A DNA stretch of 64,000 bases from Pseudomonas sp. 5P_3.1_Bac2 (lineage in GTDB: Bacteria > Pseudomonadota > Gammaproteobacteria > Pseudomonadales > Pseudomonadaceae), in assembly GCF_025465995.1 (NCBI RefSeq), contig NZ_JANLNY010000006.1, positions 1,116,001 through 1,180,000 of the forward strand, read 5' to 3'. This document shows, piece by piece, positions 26,333 to 33,725 of this stretch; positions within the stretch are counted from its first letter, which is position 1; each line of letters begins with the position of its first letter. The position numbers and the translations under genes were made by a program. Below the pieces are notes generated by a model. The model did not search any database. It saw only the letters and a list, made by a program, of their open reading frames with translations, and was not told the origin of the DNA.

Positions 26333-26778
26333 GACAACGCTCGACGGAGCCCTTCCGCTAACACAGCTTGCGGATAAGCGAAGCCCGCGTTTTCATGCGC
26401 GATGATGCTGGACACCATTAACTCCAGCGTTGCCGGGTTCCGAATGTCGATCACGTCATTGGCCTTCACGCCCAACCGGCGGGCCACGGCCGCGATGTAG
26501 GCCTCGGTATTGTTCTCGTTGCCCGGCGCCCACCTGGTAATTGTTTCGCGCACCGTGTCGATGCCAGGCCCACCCACGCCAGGCATGCCGTCTTTGCCGC
26601 TGTAGTTGATTAGCAGCTTGCCCAAGGCGCGTATACCGTTCTCGGGAGTGTCGAATCGAGCAAATCGTGGGGATGGTACGCCGACCTCCAGGCCCAGCTG
26701 CCCTTGCCAGGCATTGCGCGGGTTGTAGTCAATGTTCCCGGGGTTGTTGTTGCGTACACCACGTGTAGTTGATGGCAT
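26329..26778 (-). CDS. Endolysin, P5-like muralytic domain
   Basis: 149 residues from the ATG at 26778 (AAGGAT upstream); the longer frame to 26949 has no site and codes for an unlikely N-terminus. The start TRGVRNNNPGNIDYN is the signature of the phage P5-type lysozyme/endolysin group. A compact muramidase-like domain follows (FDTPENGIRALGKLLINY, TRWAPGNENNTEAYIAAV). It has no signal peptide, so export depends on the holin. It is coupled to the spanin genes by a four-base overlap. Exact bond specificity is unknown. Confidence 0.8.
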   Translation of the reverse strand: MPSTTRGVRNNNPGNIDYNPRNAWQGQLGLEVGVPSPRFARFDTPENGIRALGKLLINYSGKDGMPGVGGPGIDTVRETITRWAPGNENNTEAYIAAVARRLGVKANDVIDIRNPATLELMVSSIIAHENAGFAYPQAVLAEGLRRALS

Positions 26779-26927
26779 GATCCTTACCTGGTTTTGAGAT
26801 GAATTCGGGGAAGTGCATGCCACTTGGAAGTGCCAATCATCTGACCTAGCTCGAACTCTGCGAAGGGTGAGCTTTGAACTCAAAACGTGACAGATCCTCG
26901 CAAACCTGAGAGCTATGATCGGAGGTG

Positions 26928-26956
26928 TTGACCAACGCTTTATTCGCACTTGATAG
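26928..26956 (+). promoter_or_regulatory. Sigma-70 promoter of the + strand cargo gene
   Basis: TTGACC, a 17-base spacer and TGATAG lie 36 bases before the ATG of the gene at 26992. The gene runs against the late operon, so it needs its own promoter, and this is the only good match in the gap. Confidence 0.65.
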
Positions 26957-26991
26957 GATGGCGATTCGATCTATTCCATAGTGGAGGCTTC

Positions 26992-27525
26992 ATGGCTTTC
27001 AATGTCTCAAGCGCAGTCAAAACGATCATCCAAGTGATGCTAGGCGGCGCGGGCGTCGCTGCGCTCCTAACCATCGCTTACACCATGTGGCACGACTCGA
27101 CCGAGAGATCGGCCGAATACGGTGAGAACAGAGCTGCACTCGCATTCACAAAAGGCCAGCTTGTCGAGAGCAAGTCTGAGAATGAAAAGCTCAAAGTAGA
27201 AAAGGGAAATCTTCAACTGCAAATTGACGATCTGCGAAAACAACTCCTGACGGAGCAGAACGACAACAAATATGACAAGAAGCTGCTTGATGAAAGTGAG
27301 CTAAAAACTAAACAGCTTGAGGACCGTGTGGCGCAATTGAGCGCATCACTAAAAAACTCAGACCCTTGCGCGCCAATTCGCAAAGAAATCACGGAGCTGG
27401 AAGAGGAACTGCAGCGTCCCACCTACGTCATTCCGCAACTCACTGAAACTCAACGTGAGCAGGGGAAATCGAGTCTCGAGAAAAAATACAGATCTCTGGA
27501 TGTATGTCAGTCCTACCGTAGGTAG
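26992..27525 (+). CDS. Membrane-anchored coiled-coil cargo protein
   Basis: 177 residues from the ATG at 26992, with GGAGG five bases upstream. An N-terminal transmembrane helix (VMLGGAGVAALLTIAYTMW) is followed by a long charged coiled coil (about residues 55-125, VEKGNLQLQIDDLRKQLL). Two cysteines occur in the C-terminal part (DPCAPIRKEI, LDVCQSY). It runs opposite to the late genes, between endolysin and holin, with its own promoter, so it is likely expressed in the lysogen. The topology (inner-membrane anchor with coil) resembles spanin-like or superinfection-exclusion proteins. No family is recognised. Confidence 0.7.
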   Translation: MAFNVSSAVKTIIQVMLGGAGVAALLTIAYTMWHDSTERSAEYGENRAALAFTKGQLVESKSENEKLKVEKGNLQLQIDDLRKQLLTEQNDNKYDKKLLDESELKTKQLEDRVAQLSASLKNSDPCAPIRKEITELEEELQRPTYVIPQLTETQREQGKSSLEKKYRSLDVCQSYRR

Positions 27526-27873
27526 CATTCTGAGGTTGAGCTCTCGCATATCCAAGCCACGATTTGGCGTATTCGAAAACGTGGCGCGGATTTCAGCTCG
27601 ACGCCTTGGTTTGCTGACGTTGAACTGGGCGGTTTCCCTAGCCTGAGTCTCGCGACCGTCAAGAGTGAGGACGACGGTATGGATATCTCGGTATTTGAAG
27701 CTGGTTGAGGTCTCTGCCCAGGGGAATCGCTTTGTCGCCGTCCTGCACACATCGAGGATGGAGCAGCTGGAAAACGCCTTGGCCGCACTCGGCAAACGCA
27801 TGTCGGTATCTGTCGAGGCAACCTGAATAGGTGCCAGGGCGAACCCTGGCGGTTTGTGCTTGAGTGTCGTCAT
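27358..27873 (-). CDS. Possible hypothetical protein, convergent with the coiled-coil gene
   Basis: 171 residues on the - strand. The first 110 residues have a G/C-rich third codon position and a believable protein composition (TSFKYRDIHTVVLTLDGRE). The last 56 codons overlap the convergent + strand gene and look like its antisense. There is no clear ribosome binding site. It may be a real gene with a short overlap, or a gene whose end was replaced. I do not recognise it. Confidence 0.35.
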   Translation of the reverse strand: MTTLKHKPPGFALAPIQVASTDTDMRLPSAAKAFSSCSILDVCRTATKRFPWAETSTSFKYRDIHTVVLTLDGRETQARETAQFNVSKPRRRAEIRATFSNTPNRGLDMRELNLRMLPTVGLTYIQRSVFFLETRFPLLTLSFSELRNDVGGTLQFLFQLRDFFANWRARV

Positions 27874-27922
27874 CTCGACGATACGGCACGTCGCTGCAAC
27901 GCCTCACGGCGTGGCAGTGCAA

Positions 27923-28138
27923 TCACCCCTGTTCGGGATTCAGTGGCTGAGCGACTGCCGCCGCAGTGGTGACGGTCACTGTGCCTTGGTACATCGTTTT
28001 CAGCTCCGCAACGTACACGGGCTGTTTGGGCGCCTGCTGCACCATCTGCTCAGCCCGGGCGTTTGCCTGATCCTCAGTCGCGAACTGCGTTTGCAGTGGG
28101 GAATTGGGAAAAGGCTGAGGGATCACTACAAAAGGCAT
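27923..28138 (-). CDS. Small hypothetical phage protein
   Basis: 71 residues from the ATG at 28138 with AGGTGAG upstream. It begins MPFVVIPQPFPNSPLQTQFA and continues with a helix (TEDQANARAEQMVQQAPKQ) and a beta strand (VYVAELKTMYQGTVTV). The pattern suggests a small alpha-beta protein that reads its own input as a repeat of strand-helix-strand. Part of the leftward late transcript between holin and endolysin. Function unknown. Confidence 0.6.
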   Translation of the reverse strand: MPFVVIPQPFPNSPLQTQFATEDQANARAEQMVQQAPKQPVYVAELKTMYQGTVTVTTAAAVAQPLNPEQG

Positions 28139-28280
28139 GGGCTCACCTATCTGGTTGGCGGCCGGCAATCATCCGGCAGTTGATGTGGCATGTATCGGCC
28201 TGAAGCACGAATGGTGGGCCTCTTGAATGGGTGCAGGTGGCTGGTGCAACTGTCCAGCTCTGGTGGGGCAGATCGCCGGG

Positions 28281-28652
28281 TCACGTACCCTGCCCTCTCA
28301 TCGCGTAGCCGCCCATTGTCCGCACGGGATTAGACGGCGCCTCTACCGACTTAGCCCAGCTGCCTGGGCGATAACCTGCATAAAGCAATGGGGTATTAGC
28401 TGCGCAATATGCGCGACTCCAGCCCCCTTCAACATTCACGCACCCCGCGCAACGTCTGCTTTTGCGCAAACTGCGCAGGCGCGCAATGTAAGCAGATCGC
28501 CTCACCGGCGCTGTAAGCTCGTGGTTATTAGTGCTGCCTGTGTCGGAGAATATCTCGGCGCTGATCCAGTCCCACACTCCAGCAGCAGGCTCAAGCGTGA
28601 TGCTGAGGTTTTCCTGCTCCAGCAGCCAGGCGGATGGCATGGGTCTTTTCAT
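28281..28652 (-). pseudogene. Probable truncated SprT-like/putative metallopeptidase gene
   Basis: The first 40 residues (KRPMPSAWLLEQENLSITLE, then AAGVWDWISAEIFSDTGS) look like the start of a putative phage-associated metallopeptidase family that I know from Pseudomonas. After about residue 45 the likeness stops and no HExxH motif follows in this frame. The remainder (SAYIARLRSLRKSRRCAGC) has no recognisable continuation. I read it as the 5' end of a gene whose body was deleted or replaced; the alternative is an unrelated short gene. Confidence 0.35.
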
Positions 28653-28723
28653 ACCCGCGGCTGAAATTGAAATAATGGCCGTTTGCCTGTATTGGTGAGC
28701 CTCACTTCCAGCGGAGCGACACT

Positions 28724-28960
28724 ATGAGGATTCAAATTAATGTGGATAGCGAATCTTGCGCGGCTGACATTCCGGAGATGAGAGCAATGCCGCTTGACGG
28801 CTACGCTTCATATATCGCAAACGACTTGTTCTTCATTGATCACCACGACATCCTTCGCGCTGTAATTGGCGAATACCCTATCGCTACAACTGCAGATCAG
28901 ACCGAGCAGTTAATCTGCTATTTACAGGGCATCGCTCTACGCATGCGTGCAGCTGAGTAA
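28724..28960 (+). CDS. Small acidic hypothetical protein
   Basis: 78 residues, ATG at 28724 with GGAG eight bases upstream. It begins MRIQINVDSESCAADIPEM and has a helical second half (IATTADQTEQLICYLQGIAL). Like the neighbouring + strand gene at 26992 it opposes the late operon, which suggests independent expression. A GC hairpin (28966-28990) lies between it and the convergent holin gene. No family is recognised. Confidence 0.6.
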   Translation: MRIQINVDSESCAADIPEMRAMPLDGYASYIANDLFFIDHHDILRAVIGEYPIATTADQTEQLICYLQGIALRMRAAE

Positions 28961-29004
28961 ATTAGGGGCGCCGCACTCACCTGCGGCGCTTCACTCAAGC
29001 TCTA

Positions 29005-29424
29005 TCACAGACCCGCTTTGTTCTTGGCATTGATGGCCATATCAATAATCTCGGTGATTTCTCGGTTCTTCTTGCCTTCGCTCCAGGCGAACAATGCGCG
29101 AACCAGCACCCAGCCCGGCAAGCCACACACGAACACGACTCCGGCCAGCCCTACCATGCCAACGTCATCCTGAGCCCAGTGCCCAATCTCCAGCCAGCGC
29201 ACAATGAACGCGCCCCCACCGGTGCTGAATGCCAGCGTACTGATCAGGGCCACAACAAACTCGCGAACCGTTTTCGGGATGGTCATCGCCATAACAACGA
29301 TTGACACCAGGACAATGGCAATAACCGCGAAGAAACCGAACGCGCCCAGCTTGTAGAGCGCAATACCGCCCGCAGCGGTCAATGGGCCCGGTTCTGACAT
29401 GAGGTTGATACCTTGCTGTTTCAT
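29005..29424 (-). CDS. Putative holin
   Basis: 139 residues. Three or four hydrophobic segments: about residues 20-50 (AFGFFAVIAIVLVSIVVMAM), 57-77 (FVVALISTLAF, then GGGAFIVRW), and 92-112 (VGLAGVVFVCGLPGWVLV). It ends in a charged C-terminus (EGKKNREITEIIDMAINA). The size and topology fit a phage holin. It is first in the lysis region downstream of Q, though five smaller genes separate it from the endolysin. GGGAG lies seven bases before the ATG. Confidence 0.75.
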   Translation of the reverse strand: MKQQGINLMSEPGPLTAAGGIALYKLGAFGFFAVIAIVLVSIVVMAMTIPKTVREFVVALISTLAFSTGGGAFIVRWLEIGHWAQDDVGMVGLAGVVFVCGLPGWVLVRALFAWSEGKKNREITEIIDMAINAKNKAGL

Positions 29425-29481
29425 TGATCACTCCCGGCGAACGCCTGGTGGTGTCGTGCATTCAGAATGCCACGCAAATAA

Positions 29482-29534
29482 ATAACTCTAGAGTTATCTT
29501 TTAACTTGCATATTTATGCACCTAGGGTTATAAA
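29482..29534 (+). promoter_or_regulatory. hicAB promoter with palindromic operator
   Basis: TTGCAT (29506-29511), a 17-base spacer and TATAAA (29529-29534) form a good sigma-70 promoter 30 bases before hicA. Just upstream is a perfect 16-bp palindrome ATAACTCTAGAGTTAT (29482-29497). A related half (CTAGGGTTAT) overlaps the -10 element. HicB proteins bind such palindromes and repress their own operon, so these are the likely operators. Confidence 0.7.
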
Positions 29535-29563
29535 TATTCCATCTACTAAACAAGGAGACGGAG

Positions 29564-29746
29564 GTGCAAAGCAGAGAGTTGATCAAGGAGCTTGAAAATG
29601 ATGGATGGGTTCTAGATCGAGTTACCGGAAGCCACCACATGTTCAAACATCCAACCAAACCCCAAACAGTTCCAGTACCACACCCGAAGAAGGACTTACC
29701 ACAAGGAACCGTAAGGGCGATCAGAAAACTAGCCGGGTTGTTATGA
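29564..29746 (+). CDS. hicA: HicA-family mRNA interferase toxin
   Basis: 60 residues from a GTG at 29564 with AAGGAG six bases upstream. It is the classic small double-stranded-RNA-binding-like fold: SRELIKELENDGWVLDRV, the catalytic histidine in GSHHMFKHP (H24 in this numbering), then VPVPHPKKDLPQGTVRAI. HicA cleaves mRNA when free of HicB. Length is normal. The pair is inserted on the + strand between Q and the holin, so it is prophage cargo that may stabilise the lysogen or limit other phages. Confidence 0.95.
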   Translation: MQSRELIKELENDGWVLDRVTGSHHMFKHPTKPQTVPVPHPKKDLPQGTVRAIRKLAGLL

Positions 29747-29791
29747 CCCGGTTTCACCCTTTGCACCTTTGCACCTTTGCAGGAGACTCAA

Positions 29792-30193
29792 ATGAAATAC
29801 CCAATTTGCATTGAGTGGGGCGACGACAACACCGCAACCGGCATTCAGATTCCCGATATTCCGGGCGCCATCACTGCAGGCGATACGTTCGAGGAGGCTT
29901 ACAGCGCTGCTGTCGAAATCGCCAACATCATGCTTCAGGAAATTGCAGCAAACGACGGCGCCATTCCAATGCCTTCCTCCGCCGCCGCCCATAGAGAAAA
30001 CCCTGACTTTGCCGGCATGGGCTGGGGCATGCTTGAAATCGACATTACGCCTTACCTGGGTAAGACCGAAAAGGTAAACGTCACCCTGCCAGGCCATGTA
30101 ATCCAGCAGATCGACCGCTTTGTACGGGATCACAACATCAAGAGCCGTTCATCCTTTCTCGCTGATGCGGCACTTGAGAAACTGGGCCGGTAG
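29792..30193 (+). CDS. hicB: HicB-family antitoxin
   Basis: 133 residues from the ATG at 29792 with AGGAG seven bases upstream. The N-terminal HicB-like domain (YPICIEWGDDNTATGIQIPD, then GDTFEEAYSAAVEIANIML) covers the toxin active site. The C-terminal ribbon-helix-helix (VNVTLPGHVIQQIDRFVR, then SRSSFLADAALEKL) binds DNA. It lies 45 bp after hicA, the usual order. It is expected to bind the palindromes at 29482 and repress the operon. Confidence 0.95.
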   Translation: MKYPICIEWGDDNTATGIQIPDIPGAITAGDTFEEAYSAAVEIANIMLQEIAANDGAIPMPSSAAAHRENPDFAGMGWGMLEIDITPYLGKTEKVNVTLPGHVIQQIDRFVRDHNIKSRSSFLADAALEKLGR

Positions 30194-30267
30194 CAAAAGA
30201 CCCGCACGATTTGTGCTTACCCGAAGGCAGAGGCATGGCGGGCAAAGCCACTGGGAGCGGCGGAGCA

Positions 30268-30300
30268 GAAAAGAAAAAGCCCCTGCATAAATGCTGGGGC
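30268..30300 (-). terminator. Intrinsic terminator downstream of Q (tR'-like)
   Basis: Hairpin GCCCC-T-GCAT with its complement ATGC-T-GGGGC is followed on the - strand by TTTTTCTTTTC. It stands about 80 bases past the antiterminator gene on the leftward transcript. In lambda-like phages the late promoter is followed by a terminator that Q overrides; this hairpin is the candidate here. Confidence 0.7.
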
Positions 30301-30378
30301 GTTGATTCATGTGTCACTCGCTGACGAGCCGAACACGCTGCCATAAAAACAGGTGTTTATCCGCCCGGAAAGAACTTT

Positions 30379-30768
30379 TTAAGCCACCTCTTGCATTCCT
30401 TCCAATACCCCGTCAATCCAAGCTACGCCCGCCTTAATGATCTCCCTAGCTTTACGCTCACACATTCCGTTCGCATTACCAACACGCAGCGCTGGCCACT
30501 TCGCGCCAAAGTACAGCCATACAAAGTCCCCCATCTGCTTGTCACGCGCCGCAAGACGAGCAACAGCACGATCCACAACCAAGGCTACGCCATCAGTCAA
30601 GACATACGCCTTAATGCCGCCAACACAATTGGTGTTATCCCGAATCAGAACGAAGCTAGGAGAGACATACCGTGGCACACCCATACCATCCATCCGCCAC
30701 CACCCCCACTGCTCCAATAGCCATTCAGTGTCACCCAGCGGCTTGTTCGTGTATTCACGCTTCTTCAT
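30379..30768 (-). CDS. Antiterminator Q-family protein
   Basis: 129 residues from the ATG at 30768, which overlaps the ninG stop. It starts with a basic stretch then EWLLEQWGWWRMDGMGV, the signature start of PF06530-type phage antitermination Q proteins. The rest has VDRAVARLAARDKQMGDFVW and a helix-turn-helix-like CERKAREIIKAGVAWIDG. Q allows RNA polymerase to pass terminators into late genes. The next leftward elements are a strong terminator and the lysis genes, which fits. Confidence 0.85.
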   Translation of the reverse strand: MKKREYTNKPLGDTEWLLEQWGWWRMDGMGVPRYVSPSFVLIRDNTNCVGGIKAYVLTDGVALVVDRAVARLAARDKQMGDFVWLYFGAKWPALRVGNANGMCERKAREIIKAGVAWIDGVLEGMQEVA

Positions 30769-31358
30769 CCAGTAACCCTCTGTAGGTCCCGCACCAGCGC
30801 CCGGTAATGGGCTTTGATGGCCTTGATCTCGTCGATGGTGTATTTCTTCGGTTCGTGCGGGCCTTCCAGCCACTCGACAGCATCCGCGCCGATCTTGCGC
30901 ACCAGGCTGACTCGGTACCCGACGATGTTTCCCGACTTCTCTTTATTGCAGTTCTTATTGCACTGCTTGTGCACATTCAGCGGCTCAAACCGAAGCTCAG
31001 GCGCGGCAGCCACAGTTCGATAATGGCCAGCGGCGTACTGCACATTTGCGAAAGTTCCACAGCTGATGCAAGGCTGATCGGCGTCACGCAGGCGCACCCA
31101 CTCGTTGAACGCTGCCTGAGCCTCTTTCAAGTGCTCGCCACGGGACTTGATCCGCTCCTTTGCCGCCTTGAGCTCTTTGCGCTCTAGCTGGGCCAGCGAC
31201 TTGCGCTCTTTCTCGCCGGCGGCCTTGGCAAGAGCTACAGCGCAAGGCACCCCGCATGCGACCTGCAGAGGCTTTGCCGGCACGAAAGCCCCTTTGCAGT
31301 GACGGCACTTTTTGGGTTTGCCGCTGGCTGGCTTTAGTGGCTTGCGGGATAGGGTCAT
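30765..31358 (-). CDS. ninG: NinG recombination protein (Rap-like)
   Basis: 197 residues from the ATG at 31358, overlapping the ninI-like stop by four bases. N-terminal KKCRHCKGAFVPAKPLQVAC has paired cysteines. A long basic helix follows, then the conserved NinG core CISCGTFANVQYAAGHYRT with zinc-type cysteines and histidine, and CNKNCNKEKSGNIVGY. NinG/Rap promotes recombination at branched DNA in lambda. It is in the nin region between phosphatase and Q, as in lambda. Confidence 0.9.
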   Translation of the reverse strand: MTLSRKPLKPASGKPKKCRHCKGAFVPAKPLQVACGVPCAVALAKAAGEKERKSLAQLERKELKAAKERIKSRGEHLKEAQAAFNEWVRLRDADQPCISCGTFANVQYAAGHYRTVAAAPELRFEPLNVHKQCNKNCNKEKSGNIVGYRVSLVRKIGADAVEWLEGPHEPKKYTIDEIKAIKAHYRALVRDLQRVTG

Positions 31359-32080
31359 GCCGCCACCCAATCCAGTTTCGCTGGCATTGGTGGGATTGAC
31401 TCCAGGGTGCTCAGGTTCAGTAGCGTGAAGTAGCCGCGCATGTGCGGCAACCAGCCAGCCGTATCGATGTGGAACACGTTGCCGAGCACAACCGGCGCAT
31501 TGACAGGTGTATGGCCACAAACGACTGCGCGCACACCCTTTACCCCGGCGTGATCGTCGTCCGTAATCCGGCTGCGCGACCACATACAGGTGTTCTTAAC
31601 CAGCTTCAGCCGCTTGGCTTCGGCCAGCTCGGACAGCTCAATTTGCAACTGGCCCCAATCATGGAATGGGCAGTCAGCGTGAACGATGCCAACCAGACCA
31701 CCTTCGGTTTCAACCTCAATAGCGATTGGCAGCTCGCGGAACTGGGCGGCAAACTCTCTTTGCTCGTCCCAGGCCAAACTAGCGAACCATGCCCCGCCGT
31801 TGTAAAACCAGTTTTCTGTGTCGCAGGTGTTGAAGCGGCAAACGTAGTCGTCGTGATTTCCGCGCACCGGGTGGAACCAAGGTTTGCCCAACCACTCCAG
31901 TACATCGCGACACTCAGGCCCGCGATCGACAAGATCACCGACAGAGAACAGGCGATCTACCGCAGAATCAAAGCCTGCACGATCAAGGGCGGCCTGCAGT
32001 AAAGTGAAGCATCCGTGAATGTCGCCCACCGCGAAGTCACGGCCATCTGTGTTGCGCGTAAAGCGCTTAATTAGGCTCAT
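31355..32080 (-). CDS. Serine/threonine protein phosphatase, NinI-like
   Basis: 241 residues. Metal-binding motifs of the lambda phosphatase family are present: GDIHGC at about 18-23, GDLVDRGPE at about 47-55 and GNHDDYV at about 73-79. The later histidine-containing VCGHTPV motif is also there. These bind two metal ions and hydrolyse phosphoesters. It overlaps both neighbours by four bases in the nin-type block. The phage role is not known; in lambda the enzyme is dispensable. Confidence 0.9.
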   Translation of the reverse strand: MSLIKRFTRNTDGRDFAVGDIHGCFTLLQAALDRAGFDSAVDRLFSVGDLVDRGPECRDVLEWLGKPWFHPVRGNHDDYVCRFNTCDTENWFYNGGAWFASLAWDEQREFAAQFRELPIAIEVETEGGLVGIVHADCPFHDWGQLQIELSELAEAKRLKLVKNTCMWSRSRITDDDHAGVKGVRAVVCGHTPVNAPVVLGNVFHIDTAGWLPHMRGYFTLLNLSTLESIPPMPAKLDWVAA

Positions 32081-32664
32081 GCAAAGCTCCCCATCTGCTC
32101 AGCAGCCGCCACTGCGTCAGCCTCAGTCTCGAAGTGAGCCGACAGCACAAGACGCCAGCAGGCGTTGAACACGTCCCGGTATAGGGCCTCAAATGCCAGA
32201 TCATCCATGGCAGACCAGCTGATCGACTTGGCCTCTTTGCGGATGCCATCCGGCGACTGCACCAGCTTGAAGTGCCCGGCCTCTATCGTGATCCACTCGC
32301 GGAATGCTTCGCGGCTTTTGCCTACGGCCGGGAATCGCTCGGAACGCTCAGCTTCGAGCTGGGCCAGATACACGTCCACCGCCGTCTTAAGCTGGCCCGG
32401 CCGCTCGTTCAATTGCTCGAAGTACCGCTGCAGGCCGCGAATACCACGCAGTTCTTGGCGCGGGATCAGACCGCCTTTGGGCTCCCAATATTCCCAGGCC
32501 AAGTCGAGCATCGCGAAGAATTTGCCGTGGAACTTGGCGTTGCGCATCTTGCGAAAGTCACCATGGATCATCTGGCCGTGCTTGATCTTGCTGATCAGCT
32601 CACGGTCTGCCTCAGTTGCGGGGATTAGGCCGGCGCCGGAGCGCACCAAGGCTATATCAGCCAT
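32077..32664 (-). CDS. DUF1367-family phage protein
   Basis: 195 residues from the ATG at 32664; an earlier in-frame start would overlap the upstream gene much more. It has the DUF1367 hallmarks: N-terminal DIALVRSGAGLIPATEADREL, then KIKHGQMIHGDFRKMRNAKF and HGKFFAMLDLAWEYWEPK. A C-terminal ITIEAGHFKLV segment follows. These proteins occur in nin-like regions of lambdoid phages; their role is unknown. It overlaps the phosphatase gene by four bases. Confidence 0.85.
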   Translation of the reverse strand: MADIALVRSGAGLIPATEADRELISKIKHGQMIHGDFRKMRNAKFHGKFFAMLDLAWEYWEPKGGLIPRQELRGIRGLQRYFEQLNERPGQLKTAVDVYLAQLEAERSERFPAVGKSREAFREWITIEAGHFKLVQSPDGIRKEAKSISWSAMDDLAFEALYRDVFNACWRLVLSAHFETEADAVAAAEQMGSFA

Positions 32665-32953
32665 TGACCACCGCCTGCGCATCCGGCCAGTCATAAGCCC
32701 GATTGAAGTCGAGCCGATCCATCCGCTGATACTCCGAGCCCACCTCGCTAACAGGCTCAATGCGCCCGCGAATGTCGTAAAAATCGGCGCCGATTTTGGT
32801 GATCACGTGATTGCCGTCATACCAGGGCTCAGCGTCCGGGAAGGCCTGTTTCAGCAGCAGATAGACAGGGAAGCAGGCGCCATTCAGCCCGTGGCTCGGC
32901 ATGGCGGGATGGACTTCACGCAGCGCGGCCAGGAATGCGATTGGATTAGGCAT
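32657..32953 (-). CDS. Hypothetical early protein
   Basis: 98 residues from the ATG at 32953, inside the end of the loader gene by eight bases. It begins MPNPIAFLAALREVHPAMPS and has a Trp/Tyr-rich middle (PDAEPWYDGNHVITKIGADF). The composition fits a small globular alpha-beta protein. It is coupled to both neighbours in the leftward early operon. Function unknown. Confidence 0.7.
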   Translation of the reverse strand: MPNPIAFLAALREVHPAMPSHGLNGACFPVYLLLKQAFPDAEPWYDGNHVITKIGADFYDIRGRIEPVSEVGSEYQRMDRLDFNRAYDWPDAQAVVNG

Positions 32954-33725
32954 GTGCCCCCCGGGCGGATTCCCACTCAAAGGCGACACCAATGCAGCCG
33001 TTTTCGCGAATGCGATCAACGCAGCGGGCACCGAGAGCGTCATCCAGCTCTGCAGGCGACAGGTTGCTGACGATTACCATTGGACGGCATTGCTCGTAGC
33101 GACCATTGATGATGCTGAACAAGGTTGCTAGCTCAAACTCGCTTTGCTTGGTGGCGCCCACTTCATCCAGCACTAGCAGATCGGCCTCGATCAGCTCACG
33201 CATAATGCGAGCTTCTGAATCGCCAGACTTATCGCGAAAGGTTGCCTTGATGTCACTGATAACGTTGCCAACCGTGCGATAAATCGCCCGGACCATGCAC
33301 TGGTTGATCAGGAAGCTAGTCGCCGCCGCGGCCAGGTGGGTTTTGCCGGTACCAACCCTACCCAGGAGCAACATGCAGCGCCCTTCACGCCGATGCTTTG
33401 AGAAGTTATCGACGTACTCAGCTACGGCCTCGTATGCAACCTTTTGCCCAAGGCTAGACGCCTCGAAATTGTCAAATGTCTTGTCGATGAAGCGCTTAGG
33501 AATTCGAGCCAGCTCATGCTGTCGAGCTCTGAACTGGGAGCGCTTGCGCTCAAGCTCTTCCATGTCTCGTTTGTCAGCCGCGCACACTGGGCATCCTGAC
33601 AGACCGCCGGCCTTGATCAGTACAGCCAAATACTCGCCATGCGTTTCGCAATGAGCAGCCTGGCGACCAATCACGCCTAGCTTGCGATCCATGGCAATAC
33701 CCAAGTTAGATACGGAATGTGCCAT
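32946..33725 (-). CDS. DnaC-like replicative helicase loader (AAA+ ATPase)
   Basis: 259 residues from the ATG at 33725, with AAGGAG eight bases upstream; the 66 extra codons of the longer frame overlap the initiator gene. N-terminal CPVCAADKR zinc-like motif, then a DnaC-type AAA+ core: Walker A GRVGTGKTHLA, Walker B LLVLDEVGA, sensor VSNLSP and a C-terminal arginine finger DRIREN. It loads DnaB onto origin DNA opened by the initiator encoded next to it. The pair corresponds to lambda O-P. Confidence 0.9.
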   Translation of the reverse strand: MAHSVSNLGIAMDRKLGVIGRQAAHCETHGEYLAVLIKAGGLSGCPVCAADKRDMEELERKRSQFRARQHELARIPKRFIDKTFDNFEASSLGQKVAYEAVAEYVDNFSKHRREGRCMLLLGRVGTGKTHLAAAATSFLINQCMVRAIYRTVGNVISDIKATFRDKSGDSEARIMRELIEADLLVLDEVGATKQSEFELATLFSIINGRYEQCRPMVIVSNLSPAELDDALGARCVDRIRENGCIGVAFEWESARGAHA

